A DNA stretch of 64,000 bases, taken from assembly GCF_018069565.1 (NCBI RefSeq), contig NZ_JAGPNL010000007.1, positions 333,316 through 397,315 on the forward strand. The letters are read 5' to 3'. The position numbers were made by a program, and so were the translations under genes. Origin of the DNA: Streptomyces tagetis. GTDB taxonomy: Bacteria > Actinomycetota > Actinomycetes > Streptomycetales > Streptomycetaceae. The notes beneath the pieces were generated by a model. It saw only the letters and a list, made by a program, of their open reading frames with translations. It did not search any database and had not been told where the DNA came from. Below are positions 24,265-32,275 of this stretch, piece after piece (position 1 is the first letter of the stretch; each line of letters opens with the position of its first letter).

Positions 24265-24769
24265 TTTCCAGCGCGAGATCCCGCCACGCGAGATACTTGC
24301 CGATGTCCGGGTTCTGGATCAGTTCCCGGTTGATCTGCGTTCCGTCGGGACGGTAGTTGAGATGAACCACGGTCGTTTCGTCGAACAGCCAGAAGTCCTG
24401 CTCCGGCAGTCCGAGGTTCGGCCGCTCCGTCACATCGATTATCCGGTAGTCCTCCCCGGCCGCGACATTTCCGGGGATGCACCACTCGAACAGGTAACGG
24501 CTGTACGGCGTGAGCGGTCGACGCACGATCTTGGCGCGGGTCATCGTCCGGCCGGCCGCCGCGTGCTCACCGATCGTCTGGTGCCATGGCGCGTTGAAGC
24601 CCTCCGGCATCGACACCCCCGCGAGGAAGTCGCGGACCGTCTCGGCCTCCGCGGGCATGGTGTAGGTCTGGTGGACTTCCAGCCGGAACGCGGAGCGCTT
24701 GAAGTCGCGGAAGTACGCCTGCCACTCGTCGCCGTCCAGCAGGACGGGGCTAGAGCCATCCACGGGCAC
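24233..24769 (-). CDS. DUF6879-family protein
   Basis: The 178-residue protein reads LDGDEWQAYFRDFKRSAFRLEVHQTY near the start, then TRAKIVRRPLTPYSRYLFEWCIPGNVAAGEDYRIIDVT and DFWLFDETTVVHLNYRPDGT. This is the DUF6879 pattern, which I know only as a partner of XRE regulators in actinomycetes. It starts at a GTG (24769), overlapping the upstream small gene by 20 nt, and overlaps the XRE gene downstream. The role is unknown; the gene linkage suggests an anti-repressor, sensor or toxin-antitoxin-like partner. Confidence 0.8.
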   Translation of the reverse strand: MPVDGSSPVLLDGDEWQAYFRDFKRSAFRLEVHQTYTMPAEAETVRDFLAGVSMPEGFNAPWHQTIGEHAAAGRTMTRAKIVRRPLTPYSRYLFEWCIPGNVAAGEDYRIIDVTERPNLGLPEQDFWLFDETTVVHLNYRPDGTQINRELIQNPDIGKYLAWRDLALESAVPFSVYRT

Positions 24770-24968
24770 GCGCAGCCTCCTTGAGGATGTCTTCCGGGAT
24801 CAGTACAACCGACTCGCCGTCCGGCGTCGGGTGGGTCACGTCGTAGCCCTGGATGGCCAACATGCCCGGTTCCCGGGTGGCGTACACGGTGGGGCAGTCT
24901 CCGTTCCCACACTCGTCATCGTCGCCGCTCCTGCACGGCCCGCCCGCGATCGCCCGCAGTTCGTCCAC
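24750..24968 (-). CDS. Small Cys-rich protein leading the HTH/DUF6879 operon
   Basis: The 72-residue product begins at a GTG (24968) behind GGAGGGGG with 6-nt spacing. It reads VDELRAIAGGPCRSGDDDECGNGDCPTVYAT (three Cys in an acidic segment) and ends with PTPDGESVVLIPEDILKEAARARGWL. Similar short proteins precede DUF6879 genes in Streptomyces. It is the first gene of a five-gene overlapping operon (24968 to 22941). Function unknown. Confidence 0.65.
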   Translation of the reverse strand: MDELRAIAGGPCRSGDDDECGNGDCPTVYATREPGMLAIQGYDVTHPTPDGESVVLIPEDILKEAARARGWL

Positions 24969-25045
24969 TGAGACCCCCTCCGGTCTGTGTCGTCGGCAAA
25001 CTACGAACGGTGACACCCGTAAGGCAAGGTGGCCCCGGCGGCTAG

Positions 25046-25159
25046 TCACGAAGTCGCATAGACCCGCGCGCGCGACTCGTCAGCCGACTCTGCCTTGGTT
25101 TCCCTTCCGGATGCCATGCGCAGCGCCCGCAGCGCGGCCCCGAGCTGTGCTCTGTTCAC
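25046..25159 (-). pseudogene. Remnant of an XRE HTH gene
   Basis: Translation from the GTG at 25159, which overlaps the stop of the DUF6879 relic (GTGA), gives VNRAQLGAALRALRMASGRE and then an unrelated tail ending after 37 codons. The first ~20 residues match the opening helix of XRE regulators paired with DUF6879 proteins; the recognition helices and the rest of the protein are absent. It is best read as a gene truncated by deletion, with the intact cassette lying immediately downstream. Confidence 0.6.
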
Positions 25160-25690
25160 GCCCCGTGCTTGGCCCACCATGCGGGGAAGGGTTCCGCGTG
25201 GGCGAGTGCCGTGTCGCGGTATCCGGTGAACTCGGCCACCCGCTCCGGCTCCAGTACCTGCGAACCGAGGTACTTTCCCGTCCCGTCGTAGTTCATCACG
25301 GCCACGGACTCCGAATCGAAGCACCAGAAGTCCGGTACGCCCGCCAGGGGATTCGGTGTGTCGGTGACGTCGAGGATGAAGAACTCCTCACCGCCGGTCA
25401 TGTTCTTCCGGTAGCCCCACCCGAGTTCGAAGCGGAGATAGTCCGTGAGGGGGCGCGACAGAACGTGCACCCTATAGACCCGCTTCCCCTCTTCGGTGTG
25501 GGAGCGGAGTTCCTCCACCCACCCGGCGTTGTAGTCGGCCGGCTGCGGCTCGCCCGCCAGGTAGGCGTGATACGCGTCGACGTTCCCGGAGCCGCCGTAG
25601 TCGTCCAGCGTCTCCAGACGGAAAGCCTCACGCCGGAACGAGTCGAAGAGGTCGCCGAGGGTCTTGGACGATCTACGAAGGCGCCGGCCC
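25156..25690 (-). pseudogene. DUF6879 gene lacking a start codon
   Basis: The minus-strand frame reads SSKTLGDLFDSFRREAFRLE, then YNAGWVEELRSHTEEGKRVYR, VHVLSRPLTDYLRFELGWGY, GGEEFFILDVTD and DFWCFDSESVAVMNYDGTGK, parallel to the intact DUF6879 protein at 24233-24769. No ATG, GTG or TTG lies in frame ahead of the conserved N-terminus. The frame runs back without a stop into the 3' end of the thioesterase gene; the first possible start is a GTG at 25518, deep inside the domain. A deletion probably removed the promoter and start and moved the body against the thioesterase terminator. Confidence 0.6.
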
Positions 25691-25714
25691 TCGGCAGGAC
25701 CTGCCGGGGGCCGG
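25684..25714 (-). terminator. Terminator after the thioesterase gene
   Basis: Two 15-nt arms (25684-25698 and 25700-25714) are complementary at 14 positions, giving a strong GC hairpin just beyond the thioesterase stop. It lies at the broken end of the DUF6879 relic. Confidence 0.65.
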
Positions 25715-25731
25715 TCGCGGCCCCCGGAGGG

Positions 25732-26298
25732 TCAGTCCTCGTAGCCCTCCGCGGCGCGGGTGCGGCGGAGGTCCATGATGGCGCGGCGGCGGGCCAGGCG
25801 GTGGGTGCGGCGGATCTGGGCCTCCTGGTAGCGGCGCCGGTCGCGGTCGGTCTCGGGGAGGACCGGGGGGACCGAGCGGGGCTTGCCGTCGGCGTCGACC
25901 GCGGCGAAGACCAGGTAGGCCGAGCCGACCTGGGTGGCCGGGGCGGACTCGTTCCAGCGTTCGGCGAGGACCCGGACGCCGACCTCCATGGAGGTGCGGC
26001 CGGTCCAGTTGACCTGGGCCTTCACATGGACGAGGTCGCCGACGCGGACCGGTTCGAGGAAGGCCATCTCGTCCATGGACGCGGTGACGGCGGGGCCGCC
26101 GGAGTGCCGTCCGGCGACGGCGCCGGCCGCGTCGTCGACGAGCTTCATGATCACGCCGCCGTGCACCGTCCCCAGGAGGTTGGTGTCGTTGTGCGTCATG
26201 ATGTGGCTGAGGGTGGTACGGGAGGCCGAGGTCGGCTTGCCCGGGATCTCCGGAACCGCCGCATGCTCGGCCGAGGCCGGGTCTGCCTGGTCTGTCAT
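25732..26298 (-). CDS. Acyl-CoA thioesterase (hotdog fold, YciA/BACH type)
   Basis: The 188-residue protein has one hotdog domain: TTLSHIMTHNDTNLLGTVHGGVIMKLVDDAAGAVA (HGG motif and helix with the catalytic acid) and VRVGDLVHVKAQVNWTGRTSMEVGVRVLAE. The C-terminal ~45 residues are basic. It hydrolyses acyl-CoA thioesters, probably in the cytoplasm. The ATG at 26298 is used. It is divergent from the first LCP gene and not obviously linked to it. Confidence 0.92.
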   Translation of the reverse strand: MTDQADPASAEHAAVPEIPGKPTSASRTTLSHIMTHNDTNLLGTVHGGVIMKLVDDAAGAVAGRHSGGPAVTASMDEMAFLEPVRVGDLVHVKAQVNWTGRTSMEVGVRVLAERWNESAPATQVGSAYLVFAAVDADGKPRSVPPVLPETDRDRRRYQEAQIRRTHRLARRRAIMDLRRTRAAEGYED

Positions 26299-26417
26299 GG
26301 CCTCCACCTTATGCCGGTCCGGCACCGCGGACGGTTTGTGTCAGCTTGGCAACAGCGGAGCCCCGGAACCCCACCGCCCCTGTCAGCGGCCCGGCCGGGG
26401 ACTGCACACTGTTCCGC

Positions 26418-27671
26418 ATGAGCGAATGGCCCGAGGGATGGTCCGGTGACCGCGGCAGCCGTCAGGGACGCGGCGGCGCGAGCCCGCGGCCCGAGAACGC
26501 CCGCGTGATGCGACAGGCCCGCCGCGGCCAGGGGGCCCCGCCACAGGGCGCCGGGGTGCCGCGCCAGCCGTCGTACGTCGACGGCGCGGGCCACGGCGGC
26601 CGGGGCGGCTACGACAGCGGCTACAACACCGGCCAGGTCTACGGCGGCCCCGGCGGCCCCCACGGGCCCGCGCCCGGCGGCGGACGCCCCGCCCCCGACT
26701 GGCGCCGCCGGATCAAGTGGACGGCGATCACGGTGGTGACCGTGCTGGTCGTCACGACGGTGGGCACCTACTTCTGGGCCGACTCCAAGCTCAACCGCGA
26801 GGTCGACCTCTCCAAGGTCATCGAGCGGCCCGAGGAGGGCAAGGGCACCAACTACCTGATCGTCGGCTCCGACAGCCGCGAGGGCATGACCGCCGAGCAG
26901 AAGAAGAACCTGCACACCGGCTCCGCCGAGGGCAAGCGCACCGACTCGATGATGATCCTGCACACCGGCGGCAACGGGTCGACGCTGGTCTCGCTGCCCC
27001 GCGACTCCAACGTGGAGATCCCGAGCTTCGTCGGCTCCGACTCCGGCAAGACCTACCCGGGCACCGGCCGGCACGTGAAGCTGAACGCCGCCTACGCCGA
27101 GGACGGGCCCGAACTGCTCGTGCGGACCGTCGAGTTCAACACCGGCCTGCGGATCGACCACTACGTCGAGATCGGCTTCGCCGGCTTCGCCAACATCGTG
27201 GACGCGGTCGGCGGCGTGGAGCTGGACATCCCGCAGGACATCAAGGACACGAAGTCCGGCGCCGACCTGAAGAAGGGCAAGCAGACCCTCGACGGACAGG
27301 AGGCGCTGGCCTTCGTCCGTACCCGCTACGCGCTGGCCGGCTCGGACCTGGACCGTACGAAGAACCAGCAGAAGTTCCTGTCCGCGCTGGCGAGCCAGGT
27401 GGCCACGCCCTCCACGGTGCTCAACCCCTTCCGGCTCTACCCGACCATGGGCGCCGGCCTCGACTCCCTCATCGTCGACAAGGACATGAGCCTGTTCGAC
27501 CTGGCCGGGATGTTCTGGGCGATGAAGGGCGTCAGCGGCGGCGACGGCACCTCGCTGAACATGCCGATCGCGGGCAGCGTCGGCGGCAACCTCACCTGGG
27601 ACTCCGCCAAGGTGAAGACGCTGGTCAGCCAGTTGAGGAACGACGAGAAGGTCACCGTCACCGGCAACTGA
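26418..27671 (+). CDS. LCP-family (LytR-CpsA-Psr) protein 1
   Basis: The 417-residue protein has a ~95-residue Gly/Pro/Arg-rich cytoplasmic N-terminus, one membrane helix (WTAITVVTVLVVTTVGTYFW) and an extracytoplasmic LCP domain: NYLIVGSDSREG, TDSMMILHTGG, LVSLPRDSNVEIP, KLNAAYAEDGPELLVRTVEF, RIDHYVEIGFAGF and LAFVRTRYAL carry the conserved Arg/Asp sites. LCP proteins transfer polyprenyl-linked glycopolymers onto peptidoglycan. Unlike the other four in this region it has no LytR_C domain. The ATG at 26418 fits the family. Confidence 0.92.
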   Translation: MSEWPEGWSGDRGSRQGRGGASPRPENARVMRQARRGQGAPPQGAGVPRQPSYVDGAGHGGRGGYDSGYNTGQVYGGPGGPHGPAPGGGRPAPDWRRRIKWTAITVVTVLVVTTVGTYFWADSKLNREVDLSKVIERPEEGKGTNYLIVGSDSREGMTAEQKKNLHTGSAEGKRTDSMMILHTGGNGSTLVSLPRDSNVEIPSFVGSDSGKTYPGTGRHVKLNAAYAEDGPELLVRTVEFNTGLRIDHYVEIGFAGFANIVDAVGGVELDIPQDIKDTKSGADLKKGKQTLDGQEALAFVRTRYALAGSDLDRTKNQQKFLSALASQVATPSTVLNPFRLYPTMGAGLDSLIVDKDMSLFDLAGMFWAMKGVSGGDGTSLNMPIAGSVGGNLTWDSAKVKTLVSQLRNDEKVTVTGN

Positions 27672-27739
27672 GACACACCCCCGCGCCCGGTCGGGGCGCC
27701 CCGCCCCGCCGGCCCACGGCCGCCGCGCGCCCCCGTCCG

Positions 27740-29248
27740 TCACCCCTTGCCGCAGACCACCTCGTCGCCGCGCACCACCGTGCCGGACTCCTGCGGCGGC
27801 TCGGCCGGCCGCACCTTGCGGACCTCCTCGAAGTCCGCGCCCGCGATCACCTTGAGCGTGGCGCCCTGGCCCTTGACCGGCCGCAGCTCACTGCCGGGCA
27901 GGGCGGCGGCCAGGGACGTCGCGGAGCGGTCCCAGCGGGGGTCGTAGAGGATCACGGTCCGCTCCGCCGTGCGGTCCGCGGCGTTGACCGGCGTCCGCGT
28001 GGTGGCGAACCCGGTCGCGGCCAGGGCGTCGTCCACGCGCTTGCCGAGCCCGGAGGTCCCGGTGCCGTTCTCGACCTGGACGCGGATCTGCCGCGGGTCC
28101 ACCGGGACCGGCGCCGCCGAGGGGGCCGGCGCCTTGCGGTGCGGGGCCAGCGGCTTGTCCTCGCGCAGCGCCTTGAAGATCCGCTCCGACGCGGCGGGGT
28201 CCCACTTCAGGGTCGACCCGACGCCCTCGACGGCGTACCCCATCTTCCCGATCGGCACGGTGGTGAACTCGGAGGAGGACGGCGAGAAGTTCCGCATCGC
28301 CCGCCCCAGGGCGAGCAGTTCGTCGGTGCCGAAGCCGCGGTCGGCCCGCACCGAGCCCAGCACGGCCTGCGTGATCTCCCGGAACTTCAGCGGGTTGAGC
28401 AGGATGCCGGAGGAGGTGGCCCGGTCGACCAGGGCCGCCAGGAAACGCTGCTGGCGCGTCATCCGGCTCAGGTCGGACGCCCCGTCGAGGTGCCGGGAGC
28501 GGACGTACTGGAGCGCCTGCCCGCCCCCCAGCCGGTGGGTGCCGGCGGCCAGGTCGAGGCCGGTGTAGCTGTCCTTGAGCGGCTGGGCGGTGCAGATCTC
28601 CACCCCGCCGAGGACGTCCACGGTCTTCATGAAGCTGGTGAAGTCGACCTCCAGGTAGTGGTCGATCCGCACCCGCGTCATGTGCTCGACGGTCCGGATG
28701 GTGAGCTGCGGACCGCCCTCGGCGTAGGCCGCGTTGAGCTTGATCGGGTGCCCGGAGTGCCGCTCGCCGGTGGTGTCGTCGGTGTGCGCCGGCGTCTCGG
28801 CGTACGAGTCGCGCGGCAGGCTGACCACGCTGGCCCGCTCCCGGTCCTCCGAGATGTGCACCAGCATGATCGTGTCGGTGCAGTGGCAGGGGGCGCCGCC
28901 CAGCCGGTACGCGCGCCGCTCCTCCTCGGTGATCTTGTCGCGGCCGTCGGTGCCGACCAGCAGCAGGTTGGTGCCGTGGCCGCCGCGCGGCCGGTTCTTC
29001 ATGTCCTTGAAGGCGTCCACCCGGGCGATGTCCGCGTCCAGCCCCGAGAGCACCGCGTGGCCGATGCCCGCGGAGGCGAGCAGCACCACCGACAGCGCGG
29101 TCGCCGCCCGCATGGCCCAGCGCGGGCGCTTGCGCCGTACGGCGGTACCGGCCGGCCGGCGCGACGGGCCGGAACGGCCCCGGCGGGGCGGGGAGCCGCC
29201 CGGTGGGGGCGATGCCGGAACCCTGGGGGAGCGGGGCGGCGTGGGCAA
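27740..29248 (-). CDS. LCP-family protein 2, with LytR_C domain
   Basis: The product has a short Pro-rich N-terminus, a membrane helix (AATALSVVLLASAGIGHAVL), an LCP domain (NLLLVGTDGRDK, DTIMLVHISEDRERASVVSL, RDSYAETPAH, KLNAAYAEGGPQLTIRTVEH, RIDHYLEVDF, LQYVRSRHL) and a C-terminal LytR_C domain (IRVQVENGTGTSGLGKRVDD). I chose a TTG start at 29248 because it has GGAGGT at good spacing; an in-frame GTG at 29383 would add a 45-residue extension. It is divergent from a GT2 gene. Confidence 0.88.
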   Translation of the reverse strand: MPTPPRSPRVPASPPPGGSPPRRGRSGPSRRPAGTAVRRKRPRWAMRAATALSVVLLASAGIGHAVLSGLDADIARVDAFKDMKNRPRGGHGTNLLLVGTDGRDKITEEERRAYRLGGAPCHCTDTIMLVHISEDRERASVVSLPRDSYAETPAHTDDTTGERHSGHPIKLNAAYAEGGPQLTIRTVEHMTRVRIDHYLEVDFTSFMKTVDVLGGVEICTAQPLKDSYTGLDLAAGTHRLGGGQALQYVRSRHLDGASDLSRMTRQQRFLAALVDRATSSGILLNPLKFREITQAVLGSVRADRGFGTDELLALGRAMRNFSPSSSEFTTVPIGKMGYAVEGVGSTLKWDPAASERIFKALREDKPLAPHRKAPAPSAAPVPVDPRQIRVQVENGTGTSGLGKRVDDALAATGFATTRTPVNAADRTAERTVILYDPRWDRSATSLAAALPGSELRPVKGQGATLKVIAGADFEEVRKVRPAEPPQESGTVVRGDEVVCGKG

Positions 29249-29385
29249 AGGAGCACCTCCGCGAGGTCGGGACGCTGGTCCGGACGTGGGACGTGGAAAA
29301 CCGTAGGCCCATACGATCTGCTGCCCGGTGCCGTGGCCCCCGCGGCGCGCACCCGTGTCCCCCGTTCGCGGTAACGTGAGCACCG

Positions 29386-30429
29386 ATGAACGCCAAGTCC
29401 GATGTGCGGCTGCCCGCCGTTTCCGTGATCATGCCCGTCCTCGACGAGGAGCGGCATCTGCGCGGTTCCGTCCGCGCCATCCTCGCCCAGGAGTACGCAG
29501 GCGAGATGGAGGTCGTGATCGCCCTCGGTCCCTCCACGGACCGTACGGACGAGATCGCCGCCGAGCTGGTCCGCGAGGACCCGCGCGTGCACACCGTGCC
29601 CAACCCCACCGGCCGTACGCCCGCCGCGCTGAACGCCGCCATCAAGGCGTCCCGCCACCCGGTCGTCGTCCGCGTCGACGGTCACGGCATGCTCTCGCCG
29701 AACTACATCGCCACCGCCGTACGGCTCCTGGAGGAGACCGGCGCGCAGAACGTGGGCGGCATCATGCACGCCGAGGGCGAGAACGCGTGGGAGGACGCCG
29801 TCGCCGCCGCGATGACGTCCAGGATCGGCGTGGGCAACGCGGCCTTCCACACCGGCGGACAGGCCGGGCCGGCCGAGACCGTCTACCTCGGCGTCTTCCG
29901 CCGCGAGGCCCTGGAGCGCCTGGGCGGGTACAACGAGGAGTTCATCCGCGCCCAGGACTGGGAGCTGAACTTCCGCATCCGCGAGTCCGGCGGCCTGATC
30001 TGGTTCTCGCCCGAGCTGAAGGTCTCCTACCGGCCCCGCCCCTCGGTACGCGCCCTCGCCAAGCAGTACAAGAACTACGGCCGTTGGCGGCACGTCGTCG
30101 CCCGCTACCACGCCGGCTCCATCAACCTGCGCTACCTCGCCCCGCCGACCGCGGTGTGCGCCATCGCCGCCGGCCTCGTGGCGGGCGCCGTGCTCACCCC
30201 GTGGGGCTTCGTCGTGCCCGGCGGCTACCTCGCCGCGATAGTCCTCGGCTCGCTCCCGGCCGGCAAGGGGCTGCCCCTGAAGGCGCGGGCGCGGATACCG
30301 GTGGCGCTGGCGACCATGCACATGTCCTGGGGCTGGGGCTTCCTGACCAGCCCCCGGTCGCTGGCGCGCAAGGTGATCGCGAGCCGGCGCCCGGCGGCGC
30401 GGCCGGACGCCGACGCCCGGACCCGCTGA
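29386..30429 (+). CDS. Glycosyltransferase family 2 protein
   Basis: The 347-residue enzyme has a GT-A fold: VSVIMPVLDEERHLRGSVRA, VVIALGPSTDRTDEIAAEL, VVVRVDGHGMLSPNYI (DxD-like site), YLGVFRREALERLGGYNEEF and the acceptor motif RAQDWELNFRIRESGG. Two or three hydrophobic helices near the C-terminus (PPTAVCAIAAGLVAGAVLTP onward) anchor it to the membrane. It resembles ExoA-type succinoglycan transferases. Its place among five LCP genes suggests it builds the glycopolymer that LCP enzymes attach to the wall; the sugar is unknown. Confidence 0.92.
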   Translation: MNAKSDVRLPAVSVIMPVLDEERHLRGSVRAILAQEYAGEMEVVIALGPSTDRTDEIAAELVREDPRVHTVPNPTGRTPAALNAAIKASRHPVVVRVDGHGMLSPNYIATAVRLLEETGAQNVGGIMHAEGENAWEDAVAAAMTSRIGVGNAAFHTGGQAGPAETVYLGVFRREALERLGGYNEEFIRAQDWELNFRIRESGGLIWFSPELKVSYRPRPSVRALAKQYKNYGRWRHVVARYHAGSINLRYLAPPTAVCAIAAGLVAGAVLTPWGFVVPGGYLAAIVLGSLPAGKGLPLKARARIPVALATMHMSWGWGFLTSPRSLARKVIASRRPAARPDADARTR

Positions 30430-30511
30430 CGCACGGCGGGTCCCGGTACCCGGCCCCGCCTCCGCGCGGGGCAAGCCGCCCGGCCCCTGCTCGGGGCAAG
30501 CCGTCCGGCCC

Positions 30512-30537
30512 CCGGACCCGCCCCCGCGCGGGTCCGG
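30512..30537. terminator. Bidirectional terminator between the GT2 and LCP 3 genes
   Basis: CCGGACCCGC (30512-30521) and GCGGGTCCGG (30528-30537) form a perfect 10-bp stem with a 6-nt loop between convergent genes. Two copies of a GGGGCAAGCCG-containing sequence precede it (about 30470-30513). Confidence 0.8.
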
Positions 30538-30547
30538 CAACGCCCCG

Positions 30548-32197
30548 TCACTCCCAGGTGAAGGCGGGGTTCACCCGCATGCAGGCGCTCTCGTCGGCGC
30601 CGTTGAGGGCCTCGGCCGACTCCGGCGTCGTGTCGTCCTCGGGCGGCGCCTCGTACGAGGTCCCCTCGCGCCAGTCCGCGCCGACGACGAGCGTGACGCC
30701 GGACACGTCGGTCGAGCGCAGGACGGCGCTCTCCGGGATGCCGAGGACCTCGGCGACCCGCCGGGCGTCGCCCTCCAGTTCGGCGCTCGGGTAGCGCACG
30801 ACGGTCCGCTCCTCGCCGGGCAGCGGGGAGGAGTCGGCCAGGGCCCGGCCGAAGCCCTTCCCCACCAGCAGCGCGGCGACGGTGCCCGCGCGTCCGCCGA
30901 CCGCGGCGCGCTCCTCGGTACGGGTGCCGTTGCGGACCTGCACGGAGATCCGGTCGTCGGCGGCGGGCGGGTCCTCGGAGGGCGTCTCCTCGGGGGCGGC
31001 GCCCTGCTCCTTCGGCGTGTCCTTGCCGTCCAGCGCGATGTCCTCGCGCACCAGCCGGAAGAGCTGCGTCGCGTCCTGGGTCGGCTCCACGCGGGCGCCC
31101 ACGTACCGGTTGGGCATCGTGGTCATGGTGATGCGCTCGGGCTCCACCTTGCGCATCTCGTTGCTCAGGTCGTACAGCTTCTTCACGGTGTCCAGGCCCG
31201 GGTCGACGGTGAGGGCGTCGGTGGCCTGCTCGGCCAGCCTGCGCAGTTTGCCGGGGCTGCTCAGGGTGGCGTTCTCGCGCAGCTCGCGGACCATCGAGTT
31301 GAGGTACATGTGCTGCGCCTTGGCGCGCGCCAGGTCGCTGCCGTCCTCGAAGCCGTAGCGGGTGCGCAGCCACTGGAGGGCCTGTTCGCCGCGGACCGGG
31401 TGGGTGCCCTTCTCCAGCTTCAGGCCGGAGCCGTGTCCTTTGGCGTCGCGGGAGTGGATGTTGGCGTCCACGCAGACCGGGACGCCGCCGACGGCGTCGG
31501 CCATGGAGACCACTCCGGCGAAGTCGACCATCACGAAGTGGTCGATGTGGATGCCGGTCAGCTCCTGCCAGGTGGCGACGGTGCAGCCGGGGCCGCCGTG
31601 GCCGAGGCTCTGGTTGGTCATCACCCGGCCCTGGCTCGCCGGGTAGACGGTGCCGTCCTCCGGGTCGGTGCACCTGGGTATCCGCACCAGGGTGTCGCGC
31701 GGCATGCTGATCACCGACATGTTGCTGCGGTCCGCCGACACGTGCACCAGCATCTGCACGTCCGCCAGCGGCGTGGAGCCGAACGTCTCGCGGGCGCCGC
31801 CCAGTTGCTGGTTCTCCTCGGTGTCACGGGCGTCCGAGCCGATGACGAGGATGTTCAGCGGGGTCTGGCCGGCCGCGTTCGGCGTCGGCTCGGCGAGCCT
31901 CTTGTCGCCCAGGTTGAGCGTGTCCTTCTTGATGTTGCCGTTGAGGTGCTCGTAGTAGAGGTAACCGGCGCCGGCCGCGCCGGCTATGAGCACCGCGAGG
32001 GTGAGCGCGGTCCAGCGCAGCGCGCGCCGGCCGCGGCGCGGCCGTCTGCCGGCCTCGTTCCCGCCTCCGCCTCCCCCTGTGCCGTCGGCGCCGTCACCGC
32101 CGTCACCGGGGCCGTCGGTCTCCTGAGCGACCTCGTCCTCGGGAGCCTCGGACACGCCCTGCCGGGCGTCCCGCTCCCGCACACTGCTCTGCGTCAC
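30548..32197 (-). CDS. LCP-family protein 3, with LytR_C domain
   Basis: The 549-residue protein has an acidic/Gly-rich cytoplasmic N-terminus, a membrane helix (ALTLAVLIAGAAGAGYLYYE), an LCP domain (NILVIGSDARDTEENQQLGG, DVQMLVHVSADRSNMSVISM, PRDTLVRIPRC, HIDHFVMVDFAGV, LQWLRTRYGF) and a LytR_C domain (ISVQVRNGTRTEERAAVGGR) with a short tail. The GTG at 32197 has GGAAGGA about 8 nt upstream. Its stop lies against the GT2 terminator. It is last in a row of three minus-strand LCP genes. Confidence 0.92.
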   Translation of the reverse strand: MTQSSVRERDARQGVSEAPEDEVAQETDGPGDGGDGADGTGGGGGGNEAGRRPRRGRRALRWTALTLAVLIAGAAGAGYLYYEHLNGNIKKDTLNLGDKRLAEPTPNAAGQTPLNILVIGSDARDTEENQQLGGARETFGSTPLADVQMLVHVSADRSNMSVISMPRDTLVRIPRCTDPEDGTVYPASQGRVMTNQSLGHGGPGCTVATWQELTGIHIDHFVMVDFAGVVSMADAVGGVPVCVDANIHSRDAKGHGSGLKLEKGTHPVRGEQALQWLRTRYGFEDGSDLARAKAQHMYLNSMVRELRENATLSSPGKLRRLAEQATDALTVDPGLDTVKKLYDLSNEMRKVEPERITMTTMPNRYVGARVEPTQDATQLFRLVREDIALDGKDTPKEQGAAPEETPSEDPPAADDRISVQVRNGTRTEERAAVGGRAGTVAALLVGKGFGRALADSSPLPGEERTVVRYPSAELEGDARRVAEVLGIPESAVLRSTDVSGVTLVVGADWREGTSYEAPPEDDTTPESAEALNGADESACMRVNPAFTWE

Positions 32198-32275
32198 TTA
32201 CGCGTCCTTCCCCAACCCCGAACCACGGTGCGGGCCCACCGCACGTCAAGTCAGACGCACGAGGGGCCCACAGGG

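Noticed and set aside
27672..27739. Possible terminator between convergent LCP 1 and LCP 2 genes
   Set aside because: The gap is GC-rich, but I could not find a clean stem of convincing length.
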